A DNA stretch of 64,000 nucleotides from Paraburkholderia tagetis (GCF_022213065.1 NZ_JAKLJA010000010.1:62001-126000), one strand, 5' to 3'. Counted from the stretch's first letter, positions 9,285 through 19,385 are shown. The notes: generated by a model not told the origin, from the sequence alone. Numbers and translations are program-made.

Positions 9285-10397
9285 TCAGCCGCCGATATAG
9301 GACATTTCGATACGACGCTCTTCGCCAGCAGCCGGGGCGGCGTCGCTGCCGCGCAGTTGCGAATAGCGGTCGGCGCGCTGCTCCCAGATCTGGGCGATCG
9401 CGGACGAGATCGCCTCGTCGCCCGCTTCGCCGCGCAGCATCGCACGCAGGTCGTAGCCCATCGACGCGAACAGGCACAGATACAGCTTGCCCTCGGTCGA
9501 GAGGCGCGCACGCGTGCAGTCGCCGCAGAACGCGCGCGTGACGCTGGAGATCACGCCGATTTCGCCTGCGCCGTCCGCGTAGCCCCAGCGCTGCGCCGTT
9601 TCGGCGGCGTTGTGCGCTTCAAGCGGCACGAGCGGGAAATGCTCGGCGATACGTGCGACCACGTCGGCGGACGGCAGCACCTCGGCCATATTCCAGCCGT
9701 TCGAGGTGCCCACATCCATGTATTCGATGAAACGCAATGTCACGCCCGAGCCGCGGAAGTGGCGTGCGAGCGGCACGATCTCGCCGTCGTTGGTGCCGCG
9801 CTTGACGACCATGTTGACCTTGATGGGCCCGAGCCCGACCGATTGCGCGACCGCGATGCCGTCGAGCACGTCGGAGACCGCGAAATCGGCGTCGTTCATG
9901 CGCCGAAAGAGGGCGTCGTCGAGCGCGTCGAGGCTCACCGTGACGCGCGTGAGGCCCGCGTCGCGCAATGCGCGCGCTTTGCGCGCGAGCAGCGACCCAT
10001 TGGTCGTGAGCGTGAGGTCGAGCGGCTCGCCTTCTGGCGTGCGCAGCTTCGCGAGTCGCTCGATCAGGAATTCGATGTTTTTGCGCAGGAGCGGTTCGCC
10101 CCCGGTCAGGCGGATCTTCGTGACACCGTGCGCGACGAAAAGCCGCGCGAGACGTTCGATTTCTTCGAGCGAAAGAAGCGCGGAATGCGGCAGGAACGGG
10201 TAGTCCTTATCGAAAACGGCGCGCGGCATGCAGTAGACGCAGCGGAAGTTGCAACGGTCCGTGACCGAGATGCGCAGGTCGCGCAGCGGTCGCGCAAGGG
10301 CGTCGAACAGCTCGCCAGACGGCGCACGCACGGTCTGCGCCGCCGGGCTGGGCGGCAGCGAGCGGATATCGGCAACAGGGATGATGCGTCGGGACAT
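9285..10397 (-). CDS. moaA: GTP 3',8-cyclase MoaA
   Basis: A radical SAM enzyme for the first step of molybdenum cofactor synthesis, rearranging GTP to 3',8-cyclo-GTP. The N-terminal 4Fe-4S cluster uses C49, C53 and C56 in [12 protein letters not shown]. The second cluster is built by [19 protein letters not shown] near residue 300. The chain ends in the conserved Gly-Gly tail (MSYIGG), which is needed for activity in the family. Length is 370 residues. The ATG at 10397 is the only start that keeps a reasonable N-terminus. Confidence 0.96.
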   Translation of the reverse strand: MSRRIIPVADIRSLPPSPAAQTVRAPSGELFDALARPLRDLRISVTDRCNFRCVYCMPRAVFDKDYPFLPHSALLSLEEIERLARLFVAHGVTKIRLTGGEPLLRKNIEFLIERLAKLRTPEGEPLDLTLTTNGSLLARKARALRDAGLTRVTVSLDALDDALFRRMNDADFAVSDVLDGIAVAQSVGLGPIKVNMVVKRGTNDGEIVPLARHFRGSGVTLRFIEYMDVGTSNGWNMAEVLPSADVVARIAEHFPLVPLEAHNAAETAQRWGYADGAGEIGVISSVTRAFCGDCTRARLSTEGKLYLCLFASMGYDLRAMLRGEAGDEAISSAIAQIWEQRADRYSQLRGSDAAPAAGEERRIEMSYIGG

Positions 10398-10423
10398 GGT
10401 GGGCTCGTTCTCGCGATGGTTCG

Positions 10424-10429
10424 ATTCTA
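10424..10429 (-). promoter_or_regulatory. Candidate -10 box for moaA
   Basis: TAGAAT on the minus strand, 27 bases before the moaA ATG. No good -35 hexamer sits at the usual spacing. A 6-bp hairpin (10441-10446 with 10453-10458) lies just upstream. Confidence 0.3.
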
Positions 10430-10551
10430 GCCCAACCGCGCTTTGGTCATTGCCAAAGATGAATTTAATATATCAGCGGGCGCTTCTCCGTCAGAAGCGA
10501 TCACCCTGTCCCCGACGGCGCATCAACATATCGATGCCATGTCACGCCCCT

Positions 10552-11400
10552 TCAGGTGCGATAGACGAATACCCGTGTCCCTTTGGGGCTGGTGTCCCAG
10601 AGTCGTTTGATGGCCGCTTCGGTACCGACGCCCATACATCCGTGGCTTGCCCCGTAATACCCTTCCGACTGGAACTGATATGACAAATGGAAGGCTTCGC
10701 CAGTGGCAGGGGAGTTGTCCCACGCAATAAACATCGCATAGGGCATGGGCGTGCCATAAATGCTGGACACGTGATTACGACTCTTGTGAGTAATGTGGCC
10801 GTAACCTTCCCCTGTTTGATACCGGGTGCCACGCGCGTCCCCCGGGCGAACATAAAACGACCACTGCGGCTTGCCAGCCTCATACACCGTGGCGGTATAG
10901 GTCGTTTTATCCACGCAAATGATCCGCTTGGCCTTGATGCACTCGCTCGGCGCGGTGGCTGGCGGACTAGCCGCGCCAAAGTCAAAACCCACTGGAAATG
11001 CGGGGGGACCCCCAACTGCATCATGCGGCTCAACGGTCGGATTCGCGGCCAGGGCACTTGCGGCTTGATCCTGGATCATTTTGATCGCCTGAGACATGGG
11101 AGTCCCGGCGGGAGGAATCGCCACCACGGCTGGCGTTATCGCTTGGGCCGTGGGCGGCGCAGTGGCGGCTGCGACATCTGCTGTTGCGGCCTTCGAGACG
11201 GCGGGTGTCGCCTCTGTGCCAGGCGAGGGGGAGATTGCCGCGACTGCGGGGGGCGTGGTGCCAGTAGTTGTCCCGTCGGCGCGGTATCCCGCCTGCGAGC
11301 TATCGGCACCACCGGCACCGACCGCCATGACGGCTACGGCGCCTGTCGCCAGGAGCGCACTAGCCACGATACCTCGACGAACCCACGCGTGCCCCGTCAT
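10552..11400 (-). CDS. L,D-transpeptidase (YkuD domain), exported
   Basis: Probably forms 3-3 peptidoglycan crosslinks or attaches proteins to peptidoglycan in the periplasm. The catalytic motif ASHGCMGVGTE places the nucleophile at C255 with H253 beside it, near the C-terminus of a 282-residue chain. The N-terminus has a short charged start (MTGHAWVRRG) and a hydrophobic segment to about residue 35, so it is exported or membrane-anchored. A long Ala/Thr/Pro linker follows. The ATG at 11400 is preceded by GGAGG at ideal spacing. The gene is less GC-rich than its neighbours (hand count 32 of 60 at 10741-10800 against 39 of 60 at 9841-9900) and separates moaA from rne, which hints at acquisition. 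Confidence 0.85.
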   Translation of the reverse strand: MTGHAWVRRGIVASALLATGAVAVMAVGAGGADSSQAGYRADGTTTGTTPPAVAAISPSPGTEATPAVSKAATADVAAATAPPTAQAITPAVVAIPPAGTPMSQAIKMIQDQAASALAANPTVEPHDAVGGPPAFPVGFDFGAASPPATAPSECIKAKRIICVDKTTYTATVYEAGKPQWSFYVRPGDARGTRYQTGEGYGHITHKSRNHVSSIYGTPMPYAMFIAWDNSPATGEAFHLSYQFQSEGYYGASHGCMGVGTEAAIKRLWDTSPKGTRVFVYRT

Positions 11401-11738
11401 TGATCCTCCAAACTCCAAATGCGGGACTTTCAGCGCCGCATCGTTACTTTTTCCAGAAATTGGCCCGTCATGTGACGCGAGCCTTACGAGGCGTCATGGT
11501 ATTGGCTCCTACTGACTTCCACGACCACATACGGGGGATTACTCGCTATGCGTCAAACCAGTTGCAACCTGACCACGCGAGCACTGGGTCACACGGTCGC
11601 ATTTGTACCTGTGTCGGGTTCAACGTCCGCAATGAAAAACACCCCAACGGTTGGGCCAGTGGCCAACCGTTGGGGTGTTTTTTTAATTTAGAACACTGCC
11701 TGGACCGCTTTGCGACCCAGGCAGTGCTCGTGTGCCAG
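11401..11738. other. Intergenic region between rne end and the L,D-transpeptidase start
   Basis: 338 bases without a supported gene. It holds the strong rne terminator at 11635-11682. The remainder upstream of the transpeptidase should contain that gene's promoter, but no clear -10/-35 pair was found. Confidence 0.6.
11635..11686 (-). terminator. Bidirectional intrinsic terminator after rne
   Basis: A perfect 20-bp stem (11635-11654 with 11663-11682) flanked by A residues on one side and T residues on the other. It lies about 50 bases after the rne stop on the minus strand, with the A/T flanks allowing termination in both directions. Confidence 0.9.
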
Positions 11739-14700
11739 TTAAGGCTGGCGGCTCGTCTCGACCTGCTGCATCGGCGCGCTGTCGGCCGGCGGCAGCGGCT
11801 TGCGCTCGCGCGGCACACGCGCGGGCTTCACCACTTGTGCGGCGGCGTCCTGTGCGGCGCGCAGCTTGACGGCGTCCGTGTTGACCCACTCGAGGCCCGC
11901 CGATTCCAGCATCGGACGCAGCGTGTCTGCCGTGGCGGCAGCGCTTGCTTGCGCGTGACGCTGCGTCGCGGGCTCGGCGGCCGGTGCAGCGGCTTCGACT
12001 TGTGCCACAACGGCTTCGGCACGCGTCTCGACCGGCGCGGGTTGAGCGGCGGTAGCCGTTTCGACGGGCGCTGCATGCGGAGCTTCGACACGATCTTCGC
12101 GAACCGCCGGCGTTTCGGCAGCAGCGGGCTCCACGGCGGGCGCGGCCGGCGTCTCGGCAACGGCAGCCGGTGCGGCAGCAACCTGGGGCGTCACGGCAAC
12201 GGCAGCCGGTGCGGCAGCAACCTGGGCCGGCTCGGCTTCGGTCGGGGTGGCCGCAGCAGCCGGTTCGACAGCGGGGGCGACAGGCGTAGCAGCCGGTGCC
12301 GGCGTCTCGGCCGGCGCAGCCGTCACGAAGGCCGGTGCTTCGGCGACCGGCGTTTTGGCTGCCGGTGCTCCGGTCACTTCCGCGGGTTGTGCCGGTTGTG
12401 CCGGTTGCTCCGCTTGTGCCGTTTGTGCCGCTTGTGCGGCTTCGGCAGCAGCGGCGGCTGCGACCGGCAGGGCCGTCACGACCACCGCCTCGGCGACGGA
12501 GGGCGCGTGAACGACAGCTTCCGGCGCACGGGCTTCGGCTTGAGCTTCGACGCGCTCGGCAGCGTGCTCGACGGCGGGCTGCGCGCCGGCAGGCGCTGCA
12601 GCGGCCTCGTCGGCGCTTTCATCGGCGCCTTCGAGCCCTTGCGTGCCTTCCGCATCGCGCTCGCGGCGACCGCCACGGCGGCCGCGGCGGCGGCGGCGGC
12701 GCTCTTCACCTTGCGGCGTTGCGCCGTCTTCCTCGGCACCGGCGTGGCTCACACCATCGGTGAGGGCGGCCTGGGCTGCTTCGGCGGTCTCGACTTCGGT
12801 GCCGGCGGCGTCGAGGCGCGCTTCCTGCGCCTCGGCGGCTTCGGCCGGCTGCTGACGGCGGCGTTCGCCACGCTCGGCGCGTTCAGTGCGCTCACCACGT
12901 TCACGGCGCTCGCCACGTTCCTGGCGTTCGCCGCGCGGGGCGGCTTCGGCTGCCTCGCTGCGGTCCGGGCCACGTTCGACGCGCTCGATGCGCTGGTCGC
13001 GTTCGGCACGGACCTCGCGGCTTTCGCGTGCTTCACGCGGCTCGCGTTGTTCACGGGGGGCGCGACCTTCACGGCCCTCGCGGCTTTCACGTCCTTCGCG
13101 CGATTCACGCGGTTCGCGCTCTTCGCGGCGCCCCGAGGGCTGGCCGGCGCGCGCGCCGCCTGCTGCTTCGCCACGGCCGGCCGCATCGCGGCCACCGCCA
13201 CGACGGTTGCGGTTGCGGTCGGCGGAACCTGCACCTGCCTTTTCACCGCGCTCGGTGCGGGCTTCGCGTACCGGACGGGCAGCCTTTTCCTGCTGCTCGA
13301 CCGGTGCCGGCACGGGAGCCGCGGCCGGCGCGCCGCCGAAGAGGCGCTTGATGAAGGCGAAGAAGCCGCCGCCGCTTGCCGGCGCTGCTGCGACCGGTGC
13401 GCCAACGGGCATCGCCTCGACCGGCTTGGCCTGTGCGGAGGGGGCCGGACGTTCGGGCGTGATGCCCTTCACCGCGGCTTCCTGCTTGGGCTTGGCTTCG
13501 GCGGTGCGCTTGCTGTAGCCGGTTTCCGACTCGAGCTCGCGCGCGGCCTCTTCGGCCATCTTCCACGAGGCGCGCGGGTCGTCGAGGCGCGCATCGTCGT
13601 GACGCAGGCGCTCAAGCTTATAGTGCGGCGTTTCGAGGTGCTTGTTCGGGATCAGGACGACGCCGACCTTGAAGCGCGACTCGATCTTGTTGATCTCCGA
13701 GCGCTTTTCGTTGAGCAGGAAGGCGGTCACTTCGACCGGCACCTGGCAATGGATCGCCGCGGTGTTTTCCTTCATCGCCTCTTCCTGGATGATGCGCAGG
13801 ACCTGAAGCGCCGACGATTCCGTATCGCGGATATGACCCGTGCCGTTACAGCGCGGGCAGGTGACGTGGCTGCCTTCCGAGAGGGCCGGGCGCAGGCGCT
13901 GGCGCGAGAGCTCCATCAGGCCGAAGCGCGAGATCTTGCCCATCTGCACGCGCGCGCGGTCGTGGCGCAGCGCGTCCTTCAGGCGCTGCTCGACTTCGCG
14001 CTGGCTCTTGGCCGACTCCATGTCGATGAAGTCGATCACGATCAGGCCGCCCAGGTCGCGCAGACGCAGCTGGCGCGCCACTTCGTCGGCGGCTTCGAGG
14101 TTGGTGCGCGCGGCGGTTTCCTCGATGTCGGCGCCCTTGGTGGCGCGCGCCGAGTTCACGTCGATGGCGACTAGCGCCTCGGTGTGGTCGATCACGATCG
14201 CGCCGCCCGAGGGCAGCGGCACCGTGCGCGAGTAGGCCGTCTCGATCTGGTGCTCGATCTGGAAGCGCGAGAAGAGCGGCACGTCGTCGTGATACCGCTT
14301 CACCTTGTTGACATTGTCCGGCATCACGATATCCATGAAGGCGCGCGCCTGGTCATGGATCTCGGTGGTGTCGATGAGGATTTCGCCAATGTCGGGCTGG
14401 AAGTAGTCGCGGATCGCGCGAATGACGAGGCTCGACTCCAGATAAATCAGCATCGGCTGACCGGACTGGCCGGCCTGCGACGCGGCTTCGATCGCGCGCC
14501 ACAGTTGCATCAAGTAGTTCAGGTCCCACTGGAGCTCTTCGGCGGAGCGGCCGATGCCGGCCGTGCGCGCGATGATGCTCATGCCTTCCGGCAGTTGCAG
14601 CTGCGCCATGGTTTCGCGCAGTTCCTGACGGTCGTCGCCCTCGATGCGGCGCGACACGCCGCCGCCGCGCGGGTTGTTCGGCATGAGGACGAGGTAGCGG

Positions 14701-15068
14701 CCGGCGAGCGAGATGAACGTGGTGAGAGCAGCGCCCTTGTTGCCGCGCTCTTCCTTCTCGACCTGGACGATCAGTTCCTGGCCTTCCTTGAGGGCGTCCT
14801 GAATGCGCGCGCCGCGCATGTCGACGCCTTCGCGGAAGTACTGGCGGGCGACTTCCTTGAACGGCAGGAAGCCGTGGCGGTCTTCGCCGTAGTTGACGAA
14901 ACACGCTTCGAGCGACGGCTCGATGCGGGTGACGATGCCCTTGTAGATGTTGCCTTTGCGCTGTTCGCGTCCGGCGGTTTCGATGTCGATGTCGATCAGC
15001 TTTTGCCCATCGACAATGGCGACACGCAGTTCTTCCTGCTGTGTCGCGTTGAACAGCATTCGTTTCAT
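11739..15068 (-). CDS. rne: Ribonuclease E
   Basis: The essential endoribonuclease for mRNA decay and rRNA/tRNA processing, and the scaffold of the degradosome at the inner membrane. The start [22 protein letters not shown] matches the family. By counting codons the catalytic aspartates fall at D303 (VAIDVNS) and D346 (VIDFIDM), and the zinc-link cysteines at C404 and C407 (CPRCNGTG), the same numbers as in E. coli, so the catalytic half is colinear. The C-terminal half is low complexity: an arginine/glutamate-rich tract (about residues 620-760), then an Ala/Pro/Val tract with a duplicated 13-residue unit (12153-12224). The tail ends [18 protein letters not shown] and then VETSRQP. At 1109 residues it is slightly longer than the E. 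coli enzyme. Confidence 0.97.
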   Translation of the reverse strand: MKRMLFNATQQEELRVAIVDGQKLIDIDIETAGREQRKGNIYKGIVTRIEPSLEACFVNYGEDRHGFLPFKEVARQYFREGVDMRGARIQDALKEGQELIVQVEKEERGNKGAALTTFISLAGRYLVLMPNNPRGGGVSRRIEGDDRQELRETMAQLQLPEGMSIIARTAGIGRSAEELQWDLNYLMQLWRAIEAASQAGQSGQPMLIYLESSLVIRAIRDYFQPDIGEILIDTTEIHDQARAFMDIVMPDNVNKVKRYHDDVPLFSRFQIEHQIETAYSRTVPLPSGGAIVIDHTEALVAIDVNSARATKGADIEETAARTNLEAADEVARQLRLRDLGGLIVIDFIDMESAKSQREVEQRLKDALRHDRARVQMGKISRFGLMELSRQRLRPALSEGSHVTCPRCNGTGHIRDTESSALQVLRIIQEEAMKENTAAIHCQVPVEVTAFLLNEKRSEINKIESRFKVGVVLIPNKHLETPHYKLERLRHDDARLDDPRASWKMAEEAARELESETGYSKRTAEAKPKQEAAVKGITPERPAPSAQAKPVEAMPVGAPVAAAPASGGGFFAFIKRLFGGAPAAAPVPAPVEQQEKAARPVREARTERGEKAGAGSADRNRNRRGGGRDAAGRGEAAGGARAGQPSGRREEREPRESREGRESREGREGRAPREQREPREARESREVRAERDQRIERVERGPDRSEAAEAAPRGERQERGERRERGERTERAERGERRRQQPAEAAEAQEARLDAAGTEVETAEAAQAALTDGVSHAGAEEDGATPQGEERRRRRRGRRGGRRERDAEGTQGLEGADESADEAAAAPAGAQPAVEHAAERVEAQAEARAPEAVVHAPSVAEAVVVTALPVAAAAAAEAAQAAQTAQAEQPAQPAQPAEVTGAPAAKTPVAEAPAFVTAAPAETPAPAATPVAPAVEPAAAATPTEAEPAQVAAAPAAVAVTPQVAAAPAAVAETPAAPAVEPAAAETPAVREDRVEAPHAAPVETATAAQPAPVETRAEAVVAQVEAAAPAAEPATQRHAQASAAATADTLRPMLESAGLEWVNTDAVKLRAAQDAAAQVVKPARVPRERKPLPPADSAPMQQVETSRQP
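12153..12224 (-). repeat. 33-bp direct repeat inside rne
   Basis: Two identical 33-base copies (12153-12185 and 12192-12224) with a 39-base period, so the frame is kept. They encode two Ala/Val/Pro-rich 13-residue units in the C-terminal scaffold region. Confidence 0.9.
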
Positions 15069-15944
15069 TGAACGGCTCCAGTGCGGCTTCGCGCGCGGCC
15101 CCTGTCCCTCGACGGCGCCCGGCGCTTCGCCGGGCTGCATGGGGGAGAGGGCCACGGCAAGCCGCGCCTTATTGTGTTTTCACAAGCACGCTGGAGCAGG
15201 AACGATGGCGGGGAGAATTGCCTTTGGGGCGGCTGGTCGGGCGTTGAGTTGCCATGGACGGGCCGCGTGGGCACATGCGAAATACGTTTTCAAGAGTGGC
15301 TAGACATGCGGGGGCGCACGGTTTTTCCTGCGCTTCCGATCCGCCCGTTGCTGCTTGCTGGGCGTGCGGGCGGCAAACTGCGCCACGCACGACCGCGACA
15401 GGACATCGGCCGCAGCCGCGAACTGCGCGCGCTGCTGGCTGGATCTGCTTTGCGGCCTCGAGCATCGAGCAGGGGCCGCGCACGGGAAGCTTTCAGGAAC
15501 ACCCGTCTTCCCCTCGGGGTGTCTCGCCACTTTTGACGTCGCCATGTCCCGCACCTTGCCGGGACGCTTCGGGCGCTCGCCGTATTTTCGCCACCAGCGC
15601 GTCTGGCTGCAGTCGCTCGAAACGTTGCGACTGCGCGCACGACGCGCCGGATGAATTCTTTATACCAACCTTCCGTTACCGTCGGAGTCCGGTTCGACCG
15701 AACGTGCCTGTGGGCGCCGTCCCTGCCGTGCGGATTTCCGTGCGTGCAACTCGTTGCATCTCTTCAGACGGGGTGAGCAACCAGCCCCGGGCGCAAGTAA
15801 AATATCGGTTTATCGCTTGCCGCCTGCGCATGCTGCGCGGTTCAAGAACCCGAAGAAACGCCCGTGGGTACTGGTCGGGCGAATCAGGAACTTTTAGGCC
15901 GTTTGGCCTTCCGTCGCGTCAGCGCTGGGCAAATTATATTCAGA
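15069..15944. promoter_or_regulatory. Long rne/rluC divergent intergenic region
   Basis: 876 bases between divergent rne and rluC with no supported gene. In E. coli rne has a long structured 5' leader through which RNase E represses itself, and a long gap here is compatible with the same arrangement, which is inference. Seen directly: a perfect 8-bp GC-rich hairpin at 15117-15135 about 50 bases before the rne ATG, a minus-strand TATAAA at 15659-15664, and plus-strand TAAAAT at 15798-15803 and TATATT at 15935-15940 before rluC. None of these has a convincing -35 partner. Open frames in this stretch look like chance products of high GC. Confidence 0.5.
15117..15135 (-). promoter_or_regulatory. 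Hairpin in the rne leader
   Basis: A perfect 8-bp stem (15117-15124 with 15128-15135) and a 3-base loop, 48 bases before the rne start codon on the minus strand. A role in rne autoregulation is conjecture. Confidence 0.35.
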
Positions 15945-17006
15945 ATGAAAGGGTTAGGCAAAATATCCCAGAATCAGGTCGCGAGCGACCAGGTTTCGTT
16001 CGTCGAGATCGACGAAGGCTCCGCCGGTCAGCGGATCGACAATTTCCTGCTGCGCGTCTGCAAGGGCGTGCCGAAGAGCCACATTTACCGCATTCTGCGC
16101 AGCGGGGAAGTGCGTGTGAACAAGGGGCGGATCGACGCGCAGTACCGGCTCGAGATGGGCGATGTCGTGCGCGTGCCGCCCATGCGCGTCGCGCAGCCGA
16201 ACGAGCCTGTGGGCGCGGCACCCGTGCCTGCGGCAAATTTCAGCGTGCTGTACGAGGACGAGGCGCTGCTCGTGATCGACAAGCCCGCTGGCGTGGCCGT
16301 CCATGGCGGCAGCGGCGTGGCCTTCGGGGTCATCGAGCAACTGCGCGAGGCGCGGCCGCACGGCAAATTCCTCGAACTCGTGCACCGGCTCGACCGCGAG
16401 ACTTCCGGCGTGCTGATGCTTGCGAAGAAGCGCGCGGCGCTGGTCGGCCTGCATGAGCAGATGCGCGACAGCAAGACGGACAAGCGCTATTACGCGTGCG
16501 TCCACGGCGAATGGGCGAGCGACTGGGGGCGCCGGCGGGCCGTGAAGGAGCCGCTTCACAAGTATCTGACCCCGGAAGGCGAGCGGCGCGTGCGCGTTCA
16601 GCCCGACGGCCAGCCGTCGCATACGGTGTTCAATCTCGTCGAGCGCTGGCCGGGCTATGCGCTCGTCGAGGCCGAGCTCAAGACCGGCCGCACCCATCAG
16701 ATCCGCGTGCACCTGGCCCATCTGGGCCTGCCGATCGTCGGCGACGCCAAGTACGGCGACTTCGCGCTCAACAAGGCGCTCGCGCGCAACGGCGCGAAGC
16801 CCGGCGTCAAGCGCATGTTCCTGCATGCGCACCGGCTGAAGCTCACGCATCCGATCACGGGCGCGCCGCTGCAGTTCGAAGCGCCGCTGCCGCCCGAGCT
16901 GCGACGCTTCGTCGGCGAACTGCGCGCACAGCGCGAAGCGGCCGGCGAGGGGGCTGGCCAGGCGGCAGATGAAAGCGGGGGCCACGCCGCGGCGCAGCCC
17001 GAATGA
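15945..17006 (+). CDS. rluC: 23S rRNA pseudouridine synthase RluC
   Basis: Makes pseudouridines at positions 955, 2504 and 2580 of 23S rRNA in E. coli. The 353-residue product has an N-terminal S4 RNA-binding domain (about residues 23-85, GQRIDNFLLRVCKGVPKSH then RSGEVRVNKGR). The pseudouridine synthase domain carries HRLDRETSGVL with catalytic D150, followed by TGRTHQIRVHLAHLGLPIVGDAKYG. A low-complexity tail extends about 30 residues past the domain. ATG 15945 is used because it opens directly onto the conserved region. It lies opposite rne, the usual betaproteobacterial arrangement. Confidence 0.95.
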   Translation: MKGLGKISQNQVASDQVSFVEIDEGSAGQRIDNFLLRVCKGVPKSHIYRILRSGEVRVNKGRIDAQYRLEMGDVVRVPPMRVAQPNEPVGAAPVPAANFSVLYEDEALLVIDKPAGVAVHGGSGVAFGVIEQLREARPHGKFLELVHRLDRETSGVLMLAKKRAALVGLHEQMRDSKTDKRYYACVHGEWASDWGRRRAVKEPLHKYLTPEGERRVRVQPDGQPSHTVFNLVERWPGYALVEAELKTGRTHQIRVHLAHLGLPIVGDAKYGDFALNKALARNGAKPGVKRMFLHAHRLKLTHPITGAPLQFEAPLPPELRRFVGELRAQREAAGEGAGQAADESGGHAAAQPE

Positions 17007-17134
17007 GGGCGCGAGTGCCGTGAACGCGTGCGCCGAAAGCGGCCAGCGCCGTCGCAATCGATGCCACGCGCGGTGCCGTAACGAACCGGGGAGCAAGCCG
17101 GACTCAAGAATTACAGTGTTTGGAGAAGGACCGC

Positions 17135-17794
17135 ATGGCCCGAGAGCAATTTGACCTGATTGTGTTCGACTGGGACGGTACGCTGATGGACTCGACCGCC
17201 CATATCACGCGCAGCATCCAGGCCGCGTGCCGCGACCTGGGCTTGCCCGTGCCCGGCGACGAGGCCGCGAGCTACGTGATCGGCCTCGGCTTGCGCGAGG
17301 CGCTGCAGATTGCCGCGCCGACGCTCGATCCCGCCGATTATCCGCGCCTCGTGGAGCGCTACCGCGTCCACTATCTGCTGAAGGATCAGCAGACCGAGCT
17401 GTTCGTGGGCGTGCGCGAGATGCTCACCGAGCTGCGCGACACGGGGTATCTGCTCGCCGTGGCGACCGGCAAGAGCCGGGTAGGGTTGAACCGCGCGCTT
17501 GCCGAAGCGAGCCTCACTAGCCTGTTCGACGGCACGCGCTGCGCCGACGAAACCTTCTCGAAGCCTCATCCGGCCATGCTCCATGAGCTCACGCGCGAGC
17601 TGGGGCAGGATCTTCATCGCACGGTGATGATCGGCGACACGACGCACGACCTGCAGATGGCCGCCAACGCTGGCGCGGCGGGCGTGGGCGTGGCCTACGG
17701 CGCGCATTCGTCGGGTGCGCTGGAGGTGCTCGCGCCGCGCTTCATCGCGCCGGACGTGGCCGCGCTGGCCGCGTGGCTGCGGGAGCACGCATGA
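17135..17794 (+). CDS. HAD-superfamily hydrolase, phosphoglycolate phosphatase-like
   Basis: A 219-residue haloacid dehalogenase-type phosphatase. Motif I is FDWDGTLMDS with nucleophile D12 and acid/base D14. A helical cap follows. Motif II is LAVATGKSR, motif III is SKPHPAMLHE, and motif IV is VMIGDTTHDLQMA. The layout resembles Gph-type phosphoglycolate phosphatases, but the substrate cannot be fixed. The ATG at 17135 is preceded by GGAGAAGG. A TTG 15 bases earlier in frame is a poorer choice. The gene ends with ATGA overlap into the Rieske gene. Confidence 0.9.
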   Translation: MAREQFDLIVFDWDGTLMDSTAHITRSIQAACRDLGLPVPGDEAASYVIGLGLREALQIAAPTLDPADYPRLVERYRVHYLLKDQQTELFVGVREMLTELRDTGYLLAVATGKSRVGLNRALAEASLTSLFDGTRCADETFSKPHPAMLHELTRELGQDLHRTVMIGDTTHDLQMAANAGAAGVGVAYGAHSSGALEVLAPRFIAPDVAALAAWLREHA

Positions 17795-18210
17795 GTGCGA
17801 ATCCGGGCGGGAGCGGAACACACGAGACGCGCCATGCCCCGGTGCGCGTCTGCGCTGCCGAAGCGCTGGTCGAAGGTGGCGCGGGCCAGCGCCTGAACGC
17901 GACTTACGCGGGCGGCGACGCCGTGGTGTTCTTCGTGCGCTACGGCGGCGAGGTGTATGGCTACCTGAACCGCTGCGCGCATGTGCCGATGGAGCTCGAC
18001 TGGGTCGAAGGGCAGTTTTTCGAGTCGTCGGGGCTCTACATCATGTGCGCGACGCACGGCGCGATCTATCAGCCCGACACGGGCAAGTGCGTGGGCGGCC
18101 CGTGCCGTGGCGCCCGGCTGCGCCCGGTGCGTGTCGAGGAACGCGACACGCCCGAGGGCCGTGCGGTATTCTGGCTGCCGGACGACGATTTGAGTCCGAC
18201 CCCATCCTGA
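17791..18210 (+). CDS. Rieske 2Fe-2S domain protein
   Basis: A 139-residue soluble protein made mostly of one Rieske fold. The cluster ligands are C62 and H64 (CAHVP) and C86 and H89 (CATHG), the classic CxH...CxxH pair. The region after them, CVGGPCRGARLRPV, matches the usual CxGP loop. It resembles small ferredoxin-like Rieske proteins rather than an oxygenase alpha subunit, as no catalytic domain follows. The redox partner is unknown. The start overlaps the stop of the HAD gene, and the S49 peptidase starts 15 bases after its stop, so the three are likely cotranscribed. Confidence 0.92.
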   Translation: MSANPGGSGTHETRHAPVRVCAAEALVEGGAGQRLNATYAGGDAVVFFVRYGGEVYGYLNRCAHVPMELDWVEGQFFESSGLYIMCATHGAIYQPDTGKCVGGPCRGARLRPVRVEERDTPEGRAVFWLPDDDLSPTPS

Positions 18211-18225
18211 CCTCATTGCCCACGC

Positions 18226-19251
18226 ATGTCCGATAATCTGACTCCTGAACCCGGCGGGCCGGCAGGTTCTGCGCCCGACGGGAAGTCCGGCCGCGCCACT
18301 GGCGCTGACGGCGGCAAGCCCGGCTGGGAGCGCGAGGCGCTCGAGCGCATTGCCATGGCCGCGATCAACGAGCAGCGCGCGGCGCGGCGCTGGAAGATCT
18401 TTTTCCGCTTCGCGTTTCTCGCGGTGCTGGTGCTGATCGCGTGGAGCATCCTCGACCTTTCCGGGGCGCGTGTGGACAGCGGCGGCCGCCACACGGCGCT
18501 CGTCACGCTCAACGGCGAGATCGCGTCGGATACGCTCGCCAACGCCGAGGACATCAACAACGCGCTCAGCAGCGCCTTCGAGGACGACGGCACCGCCGGC
18601 GTGATCCTGCATATCGACAGCCCCGGCGGCTCGCCGGTGCAGGCCGGCATCATCAACGACGAGATCCGCCGGCTGCGCGCGAAATACCCGGCCATTCCGC
18701 TCTACGTGGTGGTGGGCGACATGTGCGCCTCGGGCGGCTATTACGTCGCCGCTGCCGCCGACAAGATCTATGTGAACAAGGCCAGCATCGTCGGCTCGAT
18801 CGGCGTGCTGATGGACAGCTTCGGCTTTACGGGCATGATGGACAAGCTCGGCATTCAGCGCCGCCTGCGCACCTCGGGCGAGAACAAGGGCTTCTTCGAC
18901 CCGTTTTCGCCGGACACGCCGAAGATGGACGCGCACGCGCAGGAGATGCTCGACCAGATCCACCAGCAGTTCATCGACGCCGTGAAGGCCGGTCGCGGCC
19001 AGCGCCTGAAGGATTCGCCGGACATTTTCTCGGGCCTCTTCTGGACCGGCCAGAAGAGCGTCGAGCTCGGCCTCGCCGACGGCTTCGGCGACAACGACTA
19101 CGTGGCGCGCGAAATCATCAAGGCACCGGATATCGTCGATTACACGGTCAAGCAGGGCATCACCGACCGCGTCGCGAAGCGCCTCGGCGCGAGCATCGGT
19201 TCGGCGGCCGTGCATTCGCTGATTTCGGGCGGGAAGATCTCGGTGCGCTGA
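18226..19251 (+). CDS. S49 family signal peptide peptidase (SppA-like)
   Basis: A membrane-anchored serine peptidase that degrades cleaved signal peptides in related systems. The 341-residue chain has a cytosolic N-terminal region and one membrane helix (about residues 62-82, FRFAFLAVLVLIAWSIL). The protease domain carries the nucleophile S169 (MCASGGYYVAAAADKIY) and K221 (SGENKGFFDPF), 52 residues apart, the expected Ser-Lys dyad spacing. GSIGVLMDSFGFTGMMDKLGI is also typical. A terminator follows 30 bases after the stop. Confidence 0.92.
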   Translation: MSDNLTPEPGGPAGSAPDGKSGRATGADGGKPGWEREALERIAMAAINEQRAARRWKIFFRFAFLAVLVLIAWSILDLSGARVDSGGRHTALVTLNGEIASDTLANAEDINNALSSAFEDDGTAGVILHIDSPGGSPVQAGIINDEIRRLRAKYPAIPLYVVVGDMCASGGYYVAAAADKIYVNKASIVGSIGVLMDSFGFTGMMDKLGIQRRLRTSGENKGFFDPFSPDTPKMDAHAQEMLDQIHQQFIDAVKAGRGQRLKDSPDIFSGLFWTGQKSVELGLADGFGDNDYVAREIIKAPDIVDYTVKQGITDRVAKRLGASIGSAAVHSLISGGKISVR

Positions 19252-19281
19252 TCGCGCGCACGCGGGCTCGCGTCGCTGTAA

Positions 19282-19318
19282 AAACGGCCGCTGCATGATG
19301 CGCAGCGGCCGTTTCGTT
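19282..19318 (+). terminator. Intrinsic terminator after the S49 peptidase
   Basis: A 13-bp perfect stem (19282-19294 with 19302-19314), 7-base loop, with A residues on the left and a short T-rich run on the right. It may serve the convergent methylase gene as well. Confidence 0.82.
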
Positions 19319-19385
19319 TCGCGGGCGGCTCGCGCCCTCGATTTCAAGCGTCGGTGTGCCGGTGCGCCTTTGCGCCGGTGTGCGC

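Noticed and set aside
12153..13200. Repeats in rne as a possible CRISPR array
   Set aside because: The repeats are tandem, in frame and lie in a coding region. There are no spacers of regular length.
11400..14174. A plus-strand open frame of over 900 codons across rne
   Set aside because: It lies fully antisense to RNase E, whose catalytic residues are all intact. The frame reads as Gly/Arg/Ala-rich low complexity, as expected from GC-biased third positions.
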